A stretch of 64,000 nucleotides of DNA from Nicotiana tabacum (GCF_000715075.1 NC_134082.1:57189466-57253465); one strand, 5' to 3'. Positions 49,129 through 60,890 are shown, numbered from the stretch's first letter. The notes: generated from the letters alone by a model not told the origin. Made by a program: numbers and translations.

Positions 49129-49131
49129 AAC

Positions 49132-49905
49132 TATTTACCGTGAAAACGGTAACAACAATTAAATTTGTAAATGGGATTCTAAAAATACGTGATCTATTCC
49201 CGAGCTAGTTGTTAGAGCAGTTGATTCTAATAATATGGAGTGTAAAGATTAGATACAAGCTAAAACGGGATGATAATTGAACCGTAGGGCCTGGTGCCCG
49301 AACGTGTGTCTGATCGATGAGCAACCTCGGGGTCGACGTCGGGGTCGCGCTTGAGATATAGGGGACGGTCGGGGATGGGATAATAGTTGAAGATATAATA
49401 AAACAAGGCTCTTTATGGCCAATACTAAGGCATACAATGAAGAACGAGTAAGAACACAATGAATATCGAGGTGATCTCGTGGAAGTGAGAACGGACAAGT
49501 TAGAAAGAAAAGAGAGAGAGAGGTATTATTGCACTTGTGGAGAAATGGAGCAACATCAATCGAGTCAACAAAGTAATAGGGATCCCCTTTATATAAGAGG
49601 GGAATCCATTATGGTATAGAGCGTGTTAATCGTAAAGGTATGGAGACAAGATGGCTAGACATGACATCTTGAAAAATAGGCCCCGGATAGACCAACCATG
49701 TCAGGTTAAGCCGCGTGCCTTGGGGACTTCCCTCTCGCCTGTCATAGCTTGATGTACCTGTCATAACACGATATCCTTCGAATCGATATATGCATATATA
49801 TCGAGCCTCGAGGATGAGTCTCGACCTCGACTCCGAGCCTCGAGGGGTACGACTGCGAGATGGTTCTATGACGGGGGAATCAGGTCCCCAGATTTGCCGT
49901 ATACA
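49132..49905 (-). repeat. 5' LTR of Tat element B
   Basis: 774 bases; its inner end has TA where 39450 and 37431 have TG. TATA box TTATATAAAG (minus) at about 49588-49597; (GA)n at 49509-49522. Confidence 0.92.
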
Positions 49906-50151
49906 ACATTTATGATAATGATCCTTGTAAGTTAAGAAATGAAAATATGGAATATGTCATTGTGCCATGGAAGAATAACTCTATGAATGTCCAAGAGATC
50001 TAATGAAATAATGATGTTGTGAGTGGTTAAAAGTACTAATGAAGCTATACATGGTATGAAAGGTTATGAGGAGAATGCATTTGTATTTCTATTTCCTTTA
50101 TACACAAAAATATTTTTGGGAGTATTATTAGCAAGCCGAGGAAGGATGGGT
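49906..50151. other. Flank of Tat element B, unassigned
   Basis: AT-rich. It ends in a purine-rich GAGGAAGGATGGG just before the next LTR start, which could be a degraded polypurine tract of a plus-strand element. Confidence 0.35.
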
Positions 50152-51162
50152 TGTAACGACCCACGCCTGAAACTACACATGTCGAAGTAGGAGTGATTGA
50201 GATTATTTCCCTTAATTGGGATGAGATTGATGTTTTGAGATTATTCTCCTTGATTAGGATGAGATTGTTTCTGGCCTTGGATAGGATGTCAACTCACACG
50301 GCATATGTGGGGAGGCGACCTAGCCGATCGTGTGGTGATGGGACGCCATGTCGCGCGTATGGTGGTTCCTCCTTCTTATTATCATATTTTATTCCCATCG
50401 TCATGGTAATCCTCATTGATTCGTGGAGAGATAGATCAGCTGATCGAATTTGTGATCGGAGGCTAATGATCTCTCAACCAAAAATATTAATTTCTTATTT
50501 TGAAAATTATTATGTTTTCACTTGACACTTGGATATCTGTGGTTTTTCCTAGTTGCTTTCATGATTTTTCCACCCTTTTTATGTTGGCATTCTATTTCAT
50601 GAGAGGGTATTTAACTTTACATACTAGTACTATTCCATATGTACTAACGTCCCTTTTGCCGAGGGCGTTTCATCTTTAATGGACGCAGGCGGTTCCTCAG
50701 CAAACGGTTCCGATCATCATTAGCAGCTACCCTCTACTCAGCAAACTTGGTGAGCCATGTTCTACTTCAGGGTCTTATGACATTTGATTTTGCATATTAT
50801 GTATTGAGTTATAGCCGGGGCCTTGTCACCGGCACTTCCATACTACTCTTTTGTTATACTTAGAAGCTCCATAGATAGGTTGTGGGTGGTGTTCGGTTTG
50901 GGGTAATGAATTGGAAATGTTGTAGTTGCCAAACTATTTTACCTTAGTAAATATGAACCTATAGTTTTTTGGAAATTGTAAATAAAGCTTCTATAAGCAA
51001 TGGATAAAGGATGTGGTACACTTTACTCTTCTCATGTATATTTCTTGTTACTAATTCTTAAATTGTTCATGGGTAAGGTTGGGTAGAAGACATAAACTAC
51101 GCTTTCTTGACTGGAATGTCTCGGTCGAGCACCGGTCGCACTCCCAAGGTCTAGGCATGACA
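50152..51162 (+). repeat. Chromovirus-type LTR, 1.0 kb
   Basis: TGTAACGACCCACGCC to GGCATGACA. Its R/U5 part (GTATTGAGTTATAGCCGGGGCC) matches the minus-strand LTRs at 28755 and 54938 read in reverse. The flanking 5-mers differ and no PBS follows, so it is either a 3' LTR or a solo LTR that lost its duplication. Confidence 0.72.
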
Positions 51163-51380
51163 AAAGTTATTTAATGTGAAGGTATCTTACCGAGCACTTC
51201 TTTATAGACGATATTTTTTTTGTATGTTTCCTTCTAATGCTTTGGTTTCTCTTCCATAACCAGAGCTCTTGTTGTCGATATTGATATACCTCTTGAAAGT
51301 GCAACATATAGTTATTCGTGTAAGAAAACATATTGTTCTTAAAATAGTCCAATATTTAGTATGTTTGTCCTTATGGTTTA

Positions 51381-53328
51381 TATCACGACCCAATTTCCAC
51401 TGTATCTCATGATGGTACCCAACGTTGCCGCTAGGAAAGCCAATAGTGAACTACCTATTTAATTTCTTATTTTAATATTTTAATGTATTTGATTTTTATT
51501 TAATTAATACGGAAGAAAATAGTAAGTGAGCGTAGTAATGTAAAGCATAAACTAAATGAGAAAGTAAGAGAGTGGATTAAATAATCAAAACCCATGAGTG
51601 TCTACTAGAACTCCCACAACCTGGTGTCACAAGTGTATGAGTATCTAGTACAATATACAAAAGTCTATAAGAACTACTGTCTGAAATAAAATAGACAAAA
51701 ATGATAAAAACATAAGAAGAGAATGCTCCAGGTGCTGCAAAACGGAGCATGAGGAGAACCTCACCACTAAGCCTCCAGGTAATGCGGATGCGCGCCATGA
51801 CAAAAATGATAAATTTTCTTCCATGACTAAACATTTCTGCCAAATCTCTATGTAATGAAGCTCGATTTAACATTATGTTTAACCAAATTTTACTTATTAA
51901 TTCAAGCAATTAAATTAGCAAGCTGAGTTCAAATAGTGCAAGTAATAGAATGATAGAGACCTATGTCTACCTGGATATTACATGAATTTTATCTACACAA
52001 AGACTCTCGTCACTTCATACGTACGTAGTACCCACAATTAGTAGCAAATAACAAATTTAAACCCCTATGAGGTTAATTCCCTCTTACAAGATTAGGCAAT
52101 AGACTTACCTCATTCCCAAGTTCACTTTTTGGTCCACAAATCACTCTAAAAGCCTCAAGTTGGTGCCGAACAATTCGAAACTAGCCAAAGATTGTAGAAA
52201 ATAATCAAGAATTAGTAAAAAGTTCACAATTTTACTATAAGAGTGATTACCCAACACAACTTCGAGGTTAATTCCCTCTTACAAGATTAGGCAATAGACT
52301 TACCTCGTTCCCAAGTTCACTTTTTGGTCTACAAATCACTCTAAAAGCCTCAAGTTGGTGCCGAACAATTCGAAACTAGCCAAAGATTGTAGAAAATAAT
52401 CAAGAATTAGTAAAAAGTTCACAATTTTACTATAAGAGTGATTACCCAACCCAACTTGGAAGATTCCTAAAATTCAACCCCAGGCTCGCATGCCTGGATT
52501 TCAATTTTTTTTAAATAAATATTACCATAACCTCACGAGTCATACATGTATTTTGTTTCAAAATGCGAGCCCAAATCGACTCTCAAAACTTAAATTCTCA
52601 TTTCTCAAAACATAGACAAAGTTTCTAAAAATTTTACTTTGATTCACATAATGTTTTACGTTAAATATCATGTGTAATCATGTAAATTAGTTGGAAATTA
52701 TAAAAAAATGACCTACCCAAAGATTGTAGATGAAAATCCCTCTTCAAAATTTCCTCCTACAGAGTCTAGAGTTCCAAAATATGAAAATAAGACCAAAATC
52801 TCGTCCCTCAGCTTTTATGTCCAATCGCAGGTATCGCAATAGCGACCTAGGGTTTGCAAATGCGAACCACGCAAATGATAGGAATCCATCGCAAAAGAGA
52901 AGACTCTCCTCCCTACTTTCATCACAAATACGAACTTGGAAGAACTTATAAAAACACAACCGCACGTCTGATTCTTATAAAATCAACTCCGCATAATGCC
53001 AAACTTTACGAACAAGTTCCAAATGAAAATAATGGACCTATTCAAAGTCCCAAAAAATGAAATCCAAACACGATATCTATGAATTCAACCTACGGTTAAA
53101 CTTAATCAAAATTTTAAGCCTTTAATTTGCCAACTATCGGCAAAATAACACAAATCAACATACGGACCTCCTAGTTCTATTTTGGGCATACGCCCAAGCC
53201 CAAAATCATCTTACGAACCTATTGCAACCATCAAATCCCGATTTTATGGTTGTTTACTCAAAACGTTGACTCACGTCAAACTTGGCCATCATAGGCCACT
53301 ATTAAGGAACTAAGTATTCTCAACCGAG
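51381..53328 (-). repeat. LTR E, minus strand, start truncated
   Basis: The minus strand ends GGGTCGTGATA (TG..CA end mutated) at 51381. Content follows the LTR of chromovirus G: cluster of TCGC words (52827-52925) next to a TATA-like CATAAAAG (52815-52823). The LTR start is lost where the next element begins near 53329. Contains a 195-bp tandem duplication. Confidence 0.68.
52069..52458. repeat. 195-bp tandem duplication in LTR E
   Basis: Two adjacent copies, 52069-52263 and 52264-52458, differ at only about three positions. They cover the stretch from GAGGTTAATTCCC to GTGATTACCCAAC. Confidence 0.93.
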
Positions 53329-53490
53329 AGCATGCCCGATGCTTAACCGAGATAACCTGGCCGAGCAAGCATGTACAATACTGTCTACCCAAACTCACTC
53401 ATGATTAAAGAGAGTGCATAACTTCACTAATCAGACTATAAGAAGATCATGTATACAATACTTATTCATCGCCATTAGTTTCTTCATTAT
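53329..53490 (-). repeat. Remnant of the 3' LTR of chromovirus D
   Basis: Matches 54990-55120 (GAGCAAGCATGTACAATAC onwards) and so is the R/U5 end of the same LTR. It stops abruptly at gag coding sequence. Confidence 0.8.
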
Positions 53491-54717
53491 CAATCCCTTT
53501 GAATATGACCTCTCAATTTGCAACCATAGCTTATGAGTAGGTCCATGTAGCAGATACCTGAGTGCATCTTCCTATACTTAGGGCATGGAGGCCTCCGCTA
53601 CTGTTGGAATCTCCCACCAGACTGACCTTGCTGGTAGGATCCCTTGTTGCTTTGAGTGGGCCTAAAATGACTCCACTACTGCTGACTAGGCTTTGATGGT
53701 GGTGTACTTACTGAAAACTGAGCAAAGGATTGAGATGGCCCTGATGACCCTCCCTTTAATATTGATATGCCACCACTACCAAAAGAACCATCCATGTTTC
53801 CCGCGGACAGGGCCTTACTTCTATCTTCTCGATCCATTATGTTCTTCAACTTATGGTTTTTTGTAGCTTGACAAAATGCCATCTTCTTCCCATAGTTTAT
53901 ATCAAAATTCAAGGCAGTTGTGGCGGCCTCATTAATAACGACGGGGCTAAGGCCTTGTACAAACCGACACACTCTAGCCTCTATAGTGCGCATCATGTCA
54001 ATAACATACTTGGACGGGCGTGAGAACTCCATATGGTACTCCCAAACACTCTTGCTACCTTGTTTTAGGTTCTCAAACATAGCAACACGGGATTCCTTAG
54101 TCTTGGCATGCAAGAAATGATCCATGAAAGCATCAGCTAACTCACTCCACCTCGCCAAAGAGCTCCCCTCCTCACGGGAGTCCTCCCACATCTCAAACCA
54201 AGAATAGGCCACCCCTTTCAGGCGGTAGGAGGCCAACTCCACTCCCTCTGTCTTAGTAGCACACATAACTCTAAGGGTCTTGTGCATCTCATCGATGAAA
54301 TCCTGAGGATTCTCCTCGGATCAGAACTCGTGAACACTAGAGGATCTAACTGAAGAAACTTGTTCACCCTGGAACTAGTAGAATCACCTTGCTGACTAGA
54401 AGAAGTGGGTGCAACATTCAGCCTTTGGGCCTAAGAAGCCACTATCCGAGCCAACATCTATATGGCTTCCTTAAGATCCCCATCAGAAACACCTGTACCA
54501 GAAGTTGTGGATGGAGGTGGAACCGGAATATCAGTCTGAGGATTCGTTGCACCCTCATCGGGTGTAGGGACTGGTGCAGCATGGCAAGAATAATAGAACC
54601 AGGCAGTGTAGTAATTGGGGGAATATCCTCAACCCTCGAGTGCTCACCCACATCAACCGCCACTCCTGGGGTAACATCGGCTCCTTGGCCAATTCTTGCC
54701 TTCTTCCTAGGCATCAT
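53491..54717 (-). pseudogene. gag: Chromovirus gag
   Basis: Starts MPRKKARIGQGADVTPG at about 54714, has stops and frameshifts at 54300-54560, then is open for 203 codons (53676-54287): the capsid core with GVAYSWFEMWEDSREEG, FMDHFLHAKTKESR and the QGLSPVVINEAATTAL block, as in the Retrotrans_gag family. Downstream a damaged zinc-finger region (CPKYRKMHSG, then YGCKLRGHIQRD) runs to the deletion at 53491, losing the last Cys. Unlike the gag at 51-1153 it belongs to a different chromovirus subfamily. Confidence 0.87.
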
Positions 54718-54920
54718 TTACTGAAAATTAGAGCAATTCATGAGTTAAGGGAGGGATAATCTTACAATCAGCTTTATCGCACGATCAAGAACATCAAAAA
54801 ATGGTATTATTCCTAAAGGTCCAAGTAGCCTCCTAATTATAGACATGGTCCATAACACACCGTCAAGATGGACTTTACTAGACACAGCTCCAAGACATCA
54901 TAGGACACTTTAAAACCTTA

Positions 54921-54933
54921 GGCTCTGATACCA
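54921..54933 (-). other. PBS of chromovirus D, initiator tRNA-Met
   Basis: TGGTATCAGAGCC on the minus strand, a perfect 13-base match to the usual plant initiator tRNA site; four bases from the LTR. Confidence 0.92.
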
Positions 54934-54937
54934 AGTT

Positions 54938-56091
54938 TGTTATGCCCCGACCTAAGGGAGCGCGACTAGCGGTCAACCGAGATAACGCAGTCGAGCAAGC
55001 ATGTACAATACCTTCTACCCAAACTCACTTATGATTAAAGAGAGTACATAACTTCGCTAATCAAACAATAAGGAGATCACGTATACAATACTCATTCATT
55101 GCCATTAGTTTCTTCATTTTAAAGTCTCAAAATACACATATTTCCTTAGTCTGAAGTGGAACAAGTGATTCAAACACAGCATAACCTCTTTGACCTCCTC
55201 AACACCCATATACAACCTACACTATATCTACGGAGCCTCTAATAGTTACAAAAGAGTACTATGATAGTGCCGGCAACAAGGCCCCGACTATACCTCAAAC
55301 ACAATACACAAGGAACAAAAGATGTATGACCCCGAAATGAAGTGGAGCTCACCAAGTCTGTTGGGAAGAGGGTGTATTGCTATCACTTATAAATGCCACC
55401 TAATGTGGAACCAACTGCATCAATTAATGATGCAGCGCCCCCGGCAAAAAGGACGTCAGTACATATGGAATAATACTAGTATGTATGACTAAACACCTTC
55501 TCAATAGAATGAGTATTAATACAAGAAGGAACAATCATAAAATCAATGGAAATCTCAAACAATATGTAAAACATCAAGTTGAGAACAAGATAAATTTTCA
55601 AGTAAATTTTCATATTTTAGGTTGGGAGATATTTATAACCAATATGACACCGTATACAATTTCTAACACAGTCACCACCATTTGTGTGGTATGGCATCCG
55701 ATCATAACCAGATCGGCTAGGTCATGTAATCTGAGATATCAACCACAATCACAATTTAGATTATAATTTCCAACATAATCACCACCATGTGTGCGGCAGT
55801 GCAGCCTATCACAACTGATCGGCTAGGATGTCTCATCCGAGACATCATCCTTTTCTATCAATCATCACATTTAATGCTTCTTTCAAATCTTTTCATTTCA
55901 TTGGCACTAGTGGCCACAATTGTAATATCCCCTTTTTATTTGGCATGTTGGTCATATTTCATAGTTCATGGTCACCTTTTTCACTTTCAACCATGATAAC
56001 TAGGAATTATGATGCATTTTACACTCCTTCTTACTTAAGTTTTAATTAGAAATGTTTACAAAATAGCCCCAAAGGATCACATGTACATGAT
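54938..56091 (-). repeat. 5' LTR of chromovirus D, truncated
   Basis: On the minus strand it ends GGGGCATAACA at 54938. Shares blocks with 28755-30000 (ACAAGGCCCCG.CTATACCTC; CATGTGTGCGG). Promoter part and LTR start are missing, expected beyond the Athila insertion. Confidence 0.75.
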
Positions 56092-57503
56092 TGTAAGGTT
56101 TGGTCAACAAGGTGACAATTCGTCAAAACCAGCTCAAAAAGGAGTGAAACATGCACAAGTACCAAGAACAAGTCCAAGCTCAGTATAACAGGACCAATGC
56201 GGCCGTACTCCATTCTGTGCGGTCCGCAAATAGGAGGTTCAAAGAGTGATCATTTTAGGAAGCCAAGCAATGCGGCCACAAAGCATTTCATGTGGATCGC
56301 ATTGACTTCATTGCGTCCGCACTCGACTTTGTGTGGTCCGCAAAGCCCAAGTTCAGAGAGTTCCAAGTTGGAGGAATATTTCCAATGTGGTCCGCGGTCC
56401 ATTTTGTGCGGATCACAACATAAGCCACCGCGGCTACGGTGCATTTTTTGCGGCCCGCGGTGGCCAAGTTCATAGAGCAGATGATTCAGCCAAGAGACTT
56501 AGTGTGGCCGCACTCAATTTTGTGCGGTCCGCACTAGTCCCGCAGGGGTATTTTTTTCCAAAATTTTTGGCCTAGTATAAATAGTTTCTTTTCCTATTTT
56601 TAGGTCATCAGTTGTATTCTAGATAGCAACTGCGCTCATGAATATTGCTCTTTTAACATTTTGAGTAATTTTACAATAGTTTCATCATTGAATCTACAAG
56701 TTTTATCTAGTAATTAAATATTATGGGTTTTTATTCATCTATTTCTCTGTTTTCTTCTATAATCATGAGTTGTTGGACCCATTAGCTAGGGTTCTAGCTC
56801 AACCCCAGTGTGGGTAATTGATGGGTCTTGTGTTTTAAGGATTCAATGTATATAGGTGTTTGATACTTGGACTAATTTATGGTTTTAATGTTAGATTAGT
56901 GGTTGCAAACACTAGTTTATGCCTAGTTAACTTTGTCTCTTCTTAAGAAAGAGAGCCTAAGTATATGAAATTGGTCCAACAAGGAATTGGGGTGTATTCA
57001 AAAGATTGATAGCCCCAGTTAAAGGGTTAAACCTAGAGATAGTAATACCCGACTTGAATCTCAATTGCTTTCACAAATTATCATGCCCAATTGGTCTTGA
57101 GAAAGTCAATTAGGGAAAAATCACTCGAACTATCGAGAGGTATAGAGTGAGTAGTATCGTGCAATGGTTATATCGTAATTCCCAAATATGATAACCTAGA
57201 CTTAGACTCTAGAATCCGTCAATTACCCACGTACGAGAATGTCACTTCCATAATGCCTTTTACCTATTTAGACAACTTTCAACTAGTTTACTCATAGATT
57301 TACGTCACCTAATTTAGCATCTTAGTAGAATAAATTTAGAAGTAATTTAGAAGTGTAATTAGGAACAACTACGCAACTCCAATTTAGATAGACCCTCAAT
57401 TCCAATATCTAGCTCCCTGTGAAAATCGATCCTGACCTTCTCGGGTAAAAGATTCTTCGACCACTCTTGCCACTTTGTAGTAGTACAAAGTTGGCCTCGA
57501 TCA
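56092..57503 (+). repeat. 5' LTR of Athila element F
   Basis: Ends ..TCGATCA at 57503, five bases before the PBS. The start TGTAAGG at 56092 is chosen as the nearest TG after the chromovirus LTR and may be off by tens of bases. Contains twelve or so TGCGGTCCGCA-like words (56190-56555) and TATA box GTATAAAT (56575-56582). Confidence 0.72.
56190..56582 (+). promoter_or_regulatory. Athila LTR promoter: paired palindromes and TATA box
   Basis: TGCGGNCCGCA-type words come in pairs about 20 bases apart, each pair linked by TTTTGTG or TTCTGTG, with pairs about 50-60 bases apart, followed by GTATAAAT. Same layout as the chromovirus LTRs but different core words. Confidence 0.55.
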
Positions 57504-57508
57504 CTTTT

Positions 57509-57526
57509 TGGCGTCGTTGCCGGGGA
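57509..57526 (+). other. PBS, tRNA-Asp
   Basis: One mismatch in 18 to the complement of the plant tRNA-Asp 3' end, the usual Athila primer site. Confidence 0.92.
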
Positions 57527-57622
57527 GCTAATGGTTTTGGATATCTACCTAAATAGTTTTGTGTATTGTTTTTCTTTTCTCATGTGTTACTAATTTGTTT
57601 TTGTCACAACATTAGGTACAAA

Positions 57623-58092
57623 ATGGCAGCAAACAACAATGTCCCTCTTGGAAATGTGATTGTGGGGGAGGAGATAGATGATGTCGGAGATGATGAGGTG
57701 CCTCTTGTACCTCAAGGACAACGTAGAGGCCGCCAGGCCAATGCTAATGCCAATGACAATATTCCAGACCCTCCTCTGCCACCTCCAAGAGTGGCTCCTC
57801 GAGTGCTTCCAAACCAAGGCTATGCAAGTGCAATTGTCCCACCCTGGATCCGGGCGGGCAATTTTCAAATTACCAATGTGATGCTAACATTGCTAGAGCA
57901 ACGTGGATATTTCACGGGCGCTGCCAATCAAAATGCTTACAAATATGTCAAGGGTTTTGTGGATACCTATTGGGGGAGCAAGAAAAATAATGTGTCCGAG
58001 GATGCATTTCGGTTGAGACTCTTCCCACTTTCACGTAGAGGGAAGGCATTGGATTGGTTTGAGAGATTTCCCAACTCAACAGGGCTAGTCTG
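57623..58092 (+). pseudogene. gag: Athila gag, N-terminal part
   Basis: Begins MAANNNVPLGNVIVGEE 97 bases after the PBS. A Pro-rich stretch (IPDPPLPPPRV) is followed by IRAGNFQITNVMLTLLEQRGYF and DAFRLRLFPLSRRGKALDWFERFP, the capsid N-terminal domain of Athila gag. The frame is open until TGA at 58091, then Tat sequence begins. Gag resumes near 59451. Confidence 0.88.
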
Positions 58093-59450
58093 AAAAACAA
58101 CTTCCATTTGCCAAATATACACATCCTGATTAACAATTACGCCAAGCATAAGCTACAGCCATTCGTAGATTGCTTCGCTGCTTATCATCAAATCTGGATG
58201 GATGAGGAAGATGCTGACAAAACGGCTTTCATTACACCATAGGGAGTGTACTGTTACAAGATAATGCCACTCGGCTTGAAGAATGCAGGGTCCACCTACA
58301 TCAAGGCCATGACTACCATCTTCCATGATATGATACACAAGGAGATAGAGGTATATGTGGATGATGTTATTATCAAATCCAAGAAGGCCACTAACCACAT
58401 AGAAGATCTGAGGAAATCCTTCAATTGATTGCGCAGATACAACCTAATACTAAACCCCGCAAAGTGCGCATTTGGGGTTCCTGCTGGGAAATTGCTTGTG
58501 TTTATTGTGAGCCGCTGAGGAATAGAACTGGATCCATTAAAAGTCAAAGCCATTAAGGGAACTACCACCGCCAAGGAACAAAAAGGATGTGATGAGTTTC
58601 TTGGGAAGGCATAACTACATCAGCCGATTCATAGCACAGTCTACGGTTATCTGTGAGCCAATCTTTAAGATGTTAAAGAAGGACACTGCCACCAAATGGA
58701 CCAATGACTGCCAATAGACCTTCGACAAAATCAAGGAGTACCTGTCAACACCACCAGTATTAGTCCCGCCCGAGCCAGGTAGACCTTATTAGTCAACCTT
58801 GCACTGTTAGATGGAGCTTTTGGTTGCGTCCTGGGGTAGCACAATGAAACAAGGAGGAAGGAGCAAGCCATTTATTATCTCAGTAAGAAGTTCACCCCGT
58901 ACGAGGCTCGGTATTCTCTATTGGAATGAACTTGTTATTCTTTGACATGGGTAGCTCAGAAGTTGAGACACTACTTTTGTGCCTATACTACATACCTCAT
59001 ATCAAGAATGGATCCCTTGAAGTACATCTTTCAGAATCTCATGCCCACCAGCAATTTAGCTAAGTGGAAAATCCTGTTGAGTGAGTTCGACATTGTTTAA
59101 GTAACTTAGAATGCGGTCAAGGGACAGGCACTGGCAGACCACCTTGCTGAAAACCCCATGGATGGAAGATACAAACCTATGAAAACATATTATCCTGATG
59201 AAGAGGTATCATTCATAGGAGAAGACATTGCGGAATCCTATGACGGTTGGAGAATGTTCTTCGATGGAGCAGCAAACTTCAAAGGAGTTGTCATAGTAGT
59301 AATCCTAATATTATAAACCGGTCAGCATTATCCGATGACTGCCAAATTCAGGTTCCCCTGCACCAACAATATGGCCGAGAATGAAGCCTGCATCTTAGGA
59401 CTCAAAATGACCATTGACATGAATGTTCAAGAGCTGCTAGTGATTGAGTT
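58093..59450 (+). pseudogene. pol: Tat-lineage RT-RNase H fragment inside Athila gag
   Basis: NFHLPNIHILI and FVDCFAAYHQIWM (first catalytic Asp region) begin the fragment. YVDD (Asp codons 58360-58365) and CAFGVPAGKLL follow, then RNase H (IYYLSKKFTPYEARYSLLE, RMDPLKYIF, GQALADHLAENP) and a second RNase H-like start (WRMFFDGAANFKGV, NNMAENEACILGL). No LTR or PBS accompanies it. Stops at about 58240, 58427 and 58927, among others, and several frameshifts. It is a different Tat subfamily from element B. Both ends join gag with no intervening sequence. Confidence 0.9.
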
Positions 59451-60890
59451 GGCGGACAAGTTTATTGCAAATTTTTTATCACCGGGGCATATGGTAGCGT
59501 TGAGATATGAGATCTTGGATTTCAAGCAGGAGCCCACCGAACAATAACATGAGATTTGGGAGCACTATAGAACAATGGTAAAGGAATTACCCAACAATGA
59601 TATGACTGAGGCGATGATCCAACAGATTTTCTACCGGGGCATTAACAGAACAAACCAATGCATAGTGAACCAACTTGCTGGGGGCAACTTCATGAAGCTG
59701 ACTTATGATGAGGCTTGTGACATTCTTGATAAGATGGCTGACACTTCCTCCGCTTGGAAAAGTAGAGCCAATGTGCCCCAGGGTGACCCCACAGTCACTC
59801 ATTTGCATAAAGAGCTACATGACCATGGACAGGCTATAGTTGAGCTGACAACTGCAATCAACCAACTAGCAAAGGCACAATTGCAACAAGTTCAAAATCC
59901 TCGCCAAGTAAATGCCATGGAGGGTGTCAACATGCTGGTGAATAAAAGAGGACAGAGTGGTCAACAGAACCAAGGGAATTCGGAGCAATTTGACAATGAT
60001 TGTGGTGGATTCCAAGATGATGGTTATGATGGGCAGAATGAAGTGGTGCAATACATGAACAACTGTCAAGGCCAAAGGTACAATTCTTCCAACCAACAAC
60101 AATGGATACCCCAAGGAAATTGGGGCAATCAACAACAACAAGGAAGTGGTAATTGGGGGAAACACAACCAAAATTCCAATTAAGGCAATCAGAACAATTA
60201 GGGTAATTGGAATAGCAACAACAATCATTGGGGTGGTAACAATAATCAAGGAGGTTGGAACAATGGCAATTAAGGAAACCGGGGGCAAGTCTTTCAAAGG
60301 CCCCCAATGTACTAACAACCAAACAATACACCCCCATTTCCATCGCAATGTCCGAGTTCCTCTAACAATGAAATGGGGAGAATTGAAATAATATTTAAAC
60401 AGATGATGAAAAAGTATGTGAACCCTGATGCTAAATTTTCTTCCCACAATACTTTAATTAGAAACTTGGAGGTTCAATTAGGCCAAATTTCCCAATCCTT
60501 GAATACTCATCCTAAGGGGGCTCTACCTAATGATACGGTAGTTAACCTGGAGTGTGGGAAAAATAATTTTATGGGGGTAGATAAAAGAAGTGGGAGAGGC
60601 GGTGATGTGAATGCCTCCAAACAAAACAAATTTTGAGTGACGAAGTTGAGTTGCAAGAAGATGAAATTCCTTTGGTGGTTTAAAATGTGATTGATGAGAA
60701 TGCGAATGAAGAAGTGAGGATTGATATTCAAGATACCGAGGTGGAAACTCAAAATGACGTGAACCCATCTAGGGAACACGTAATAGACATGCCGGAGCCG
60801 GTTGTGCCTAAAGCCAAGGCTCCTTTTCCAAGGCCACCTCCACCTTATCCTCAAAGGCTCGCAAAGCAGAAAAAATGAGAATCAATTTAA
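59451..60890 (+). pseudogene. gag: Athila gag, C-terminal part
   Basis: LADKFIANFLSPGHM continues gag across the right junction. IWEHYRTMVKELPNNDM and LAGGNFMKLTYDEACDILDKMA form the C-terminal capsid domain (59545-59740). A Gln/Asn-rich, low-complexity tail spans 59930-60260. LIRNLEVQLGQISQSL lies near 60455-60505, then a Pro-rich stretch (60820-60870). Stops occur at 59545, 60181, 60634 and 60876. Confidence 0.85.

Larger units (their letters stand above)
39450..49905 (-). mobile_element. Tat element B, near full length, no gag
   Basis: Both LTRs, PBS, protease, RT, RNase H, integrase, tandem-repeat region and antisense ORF are present in 10.5 kb. Flanking 5-mers are ACACT (39445-39449) and ACATT (49906-49910), a target duplication with one change. 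By eye the first 190 aligned bases of the LTRs differ at about 17 places, so the insertion is old. Gag is almost entirely missing between PBS and protease. Confidence 0.92.
53329..56091 (-). mobile_element. Chromovirus D, reduced to gag between two LTR pieces
   Basis: 5' LTR (54938 on), perfect initiator-Met PBS, gag, then an abrupt join to the last 160 bases of the 3' LTR. Protease, RT, RNase H, integrase and most of the 3' LTR were removed by one deletion at about 53491. The 5' LTR is itself cut by the Athila LTR near 56091. Confidence 0.8.

Noticed and set aside
59587..60447. Long minus-strand open frames
   Set aside because: Shadow of the low-complexity Gln/Asn-rich gag tail read in the other direction.
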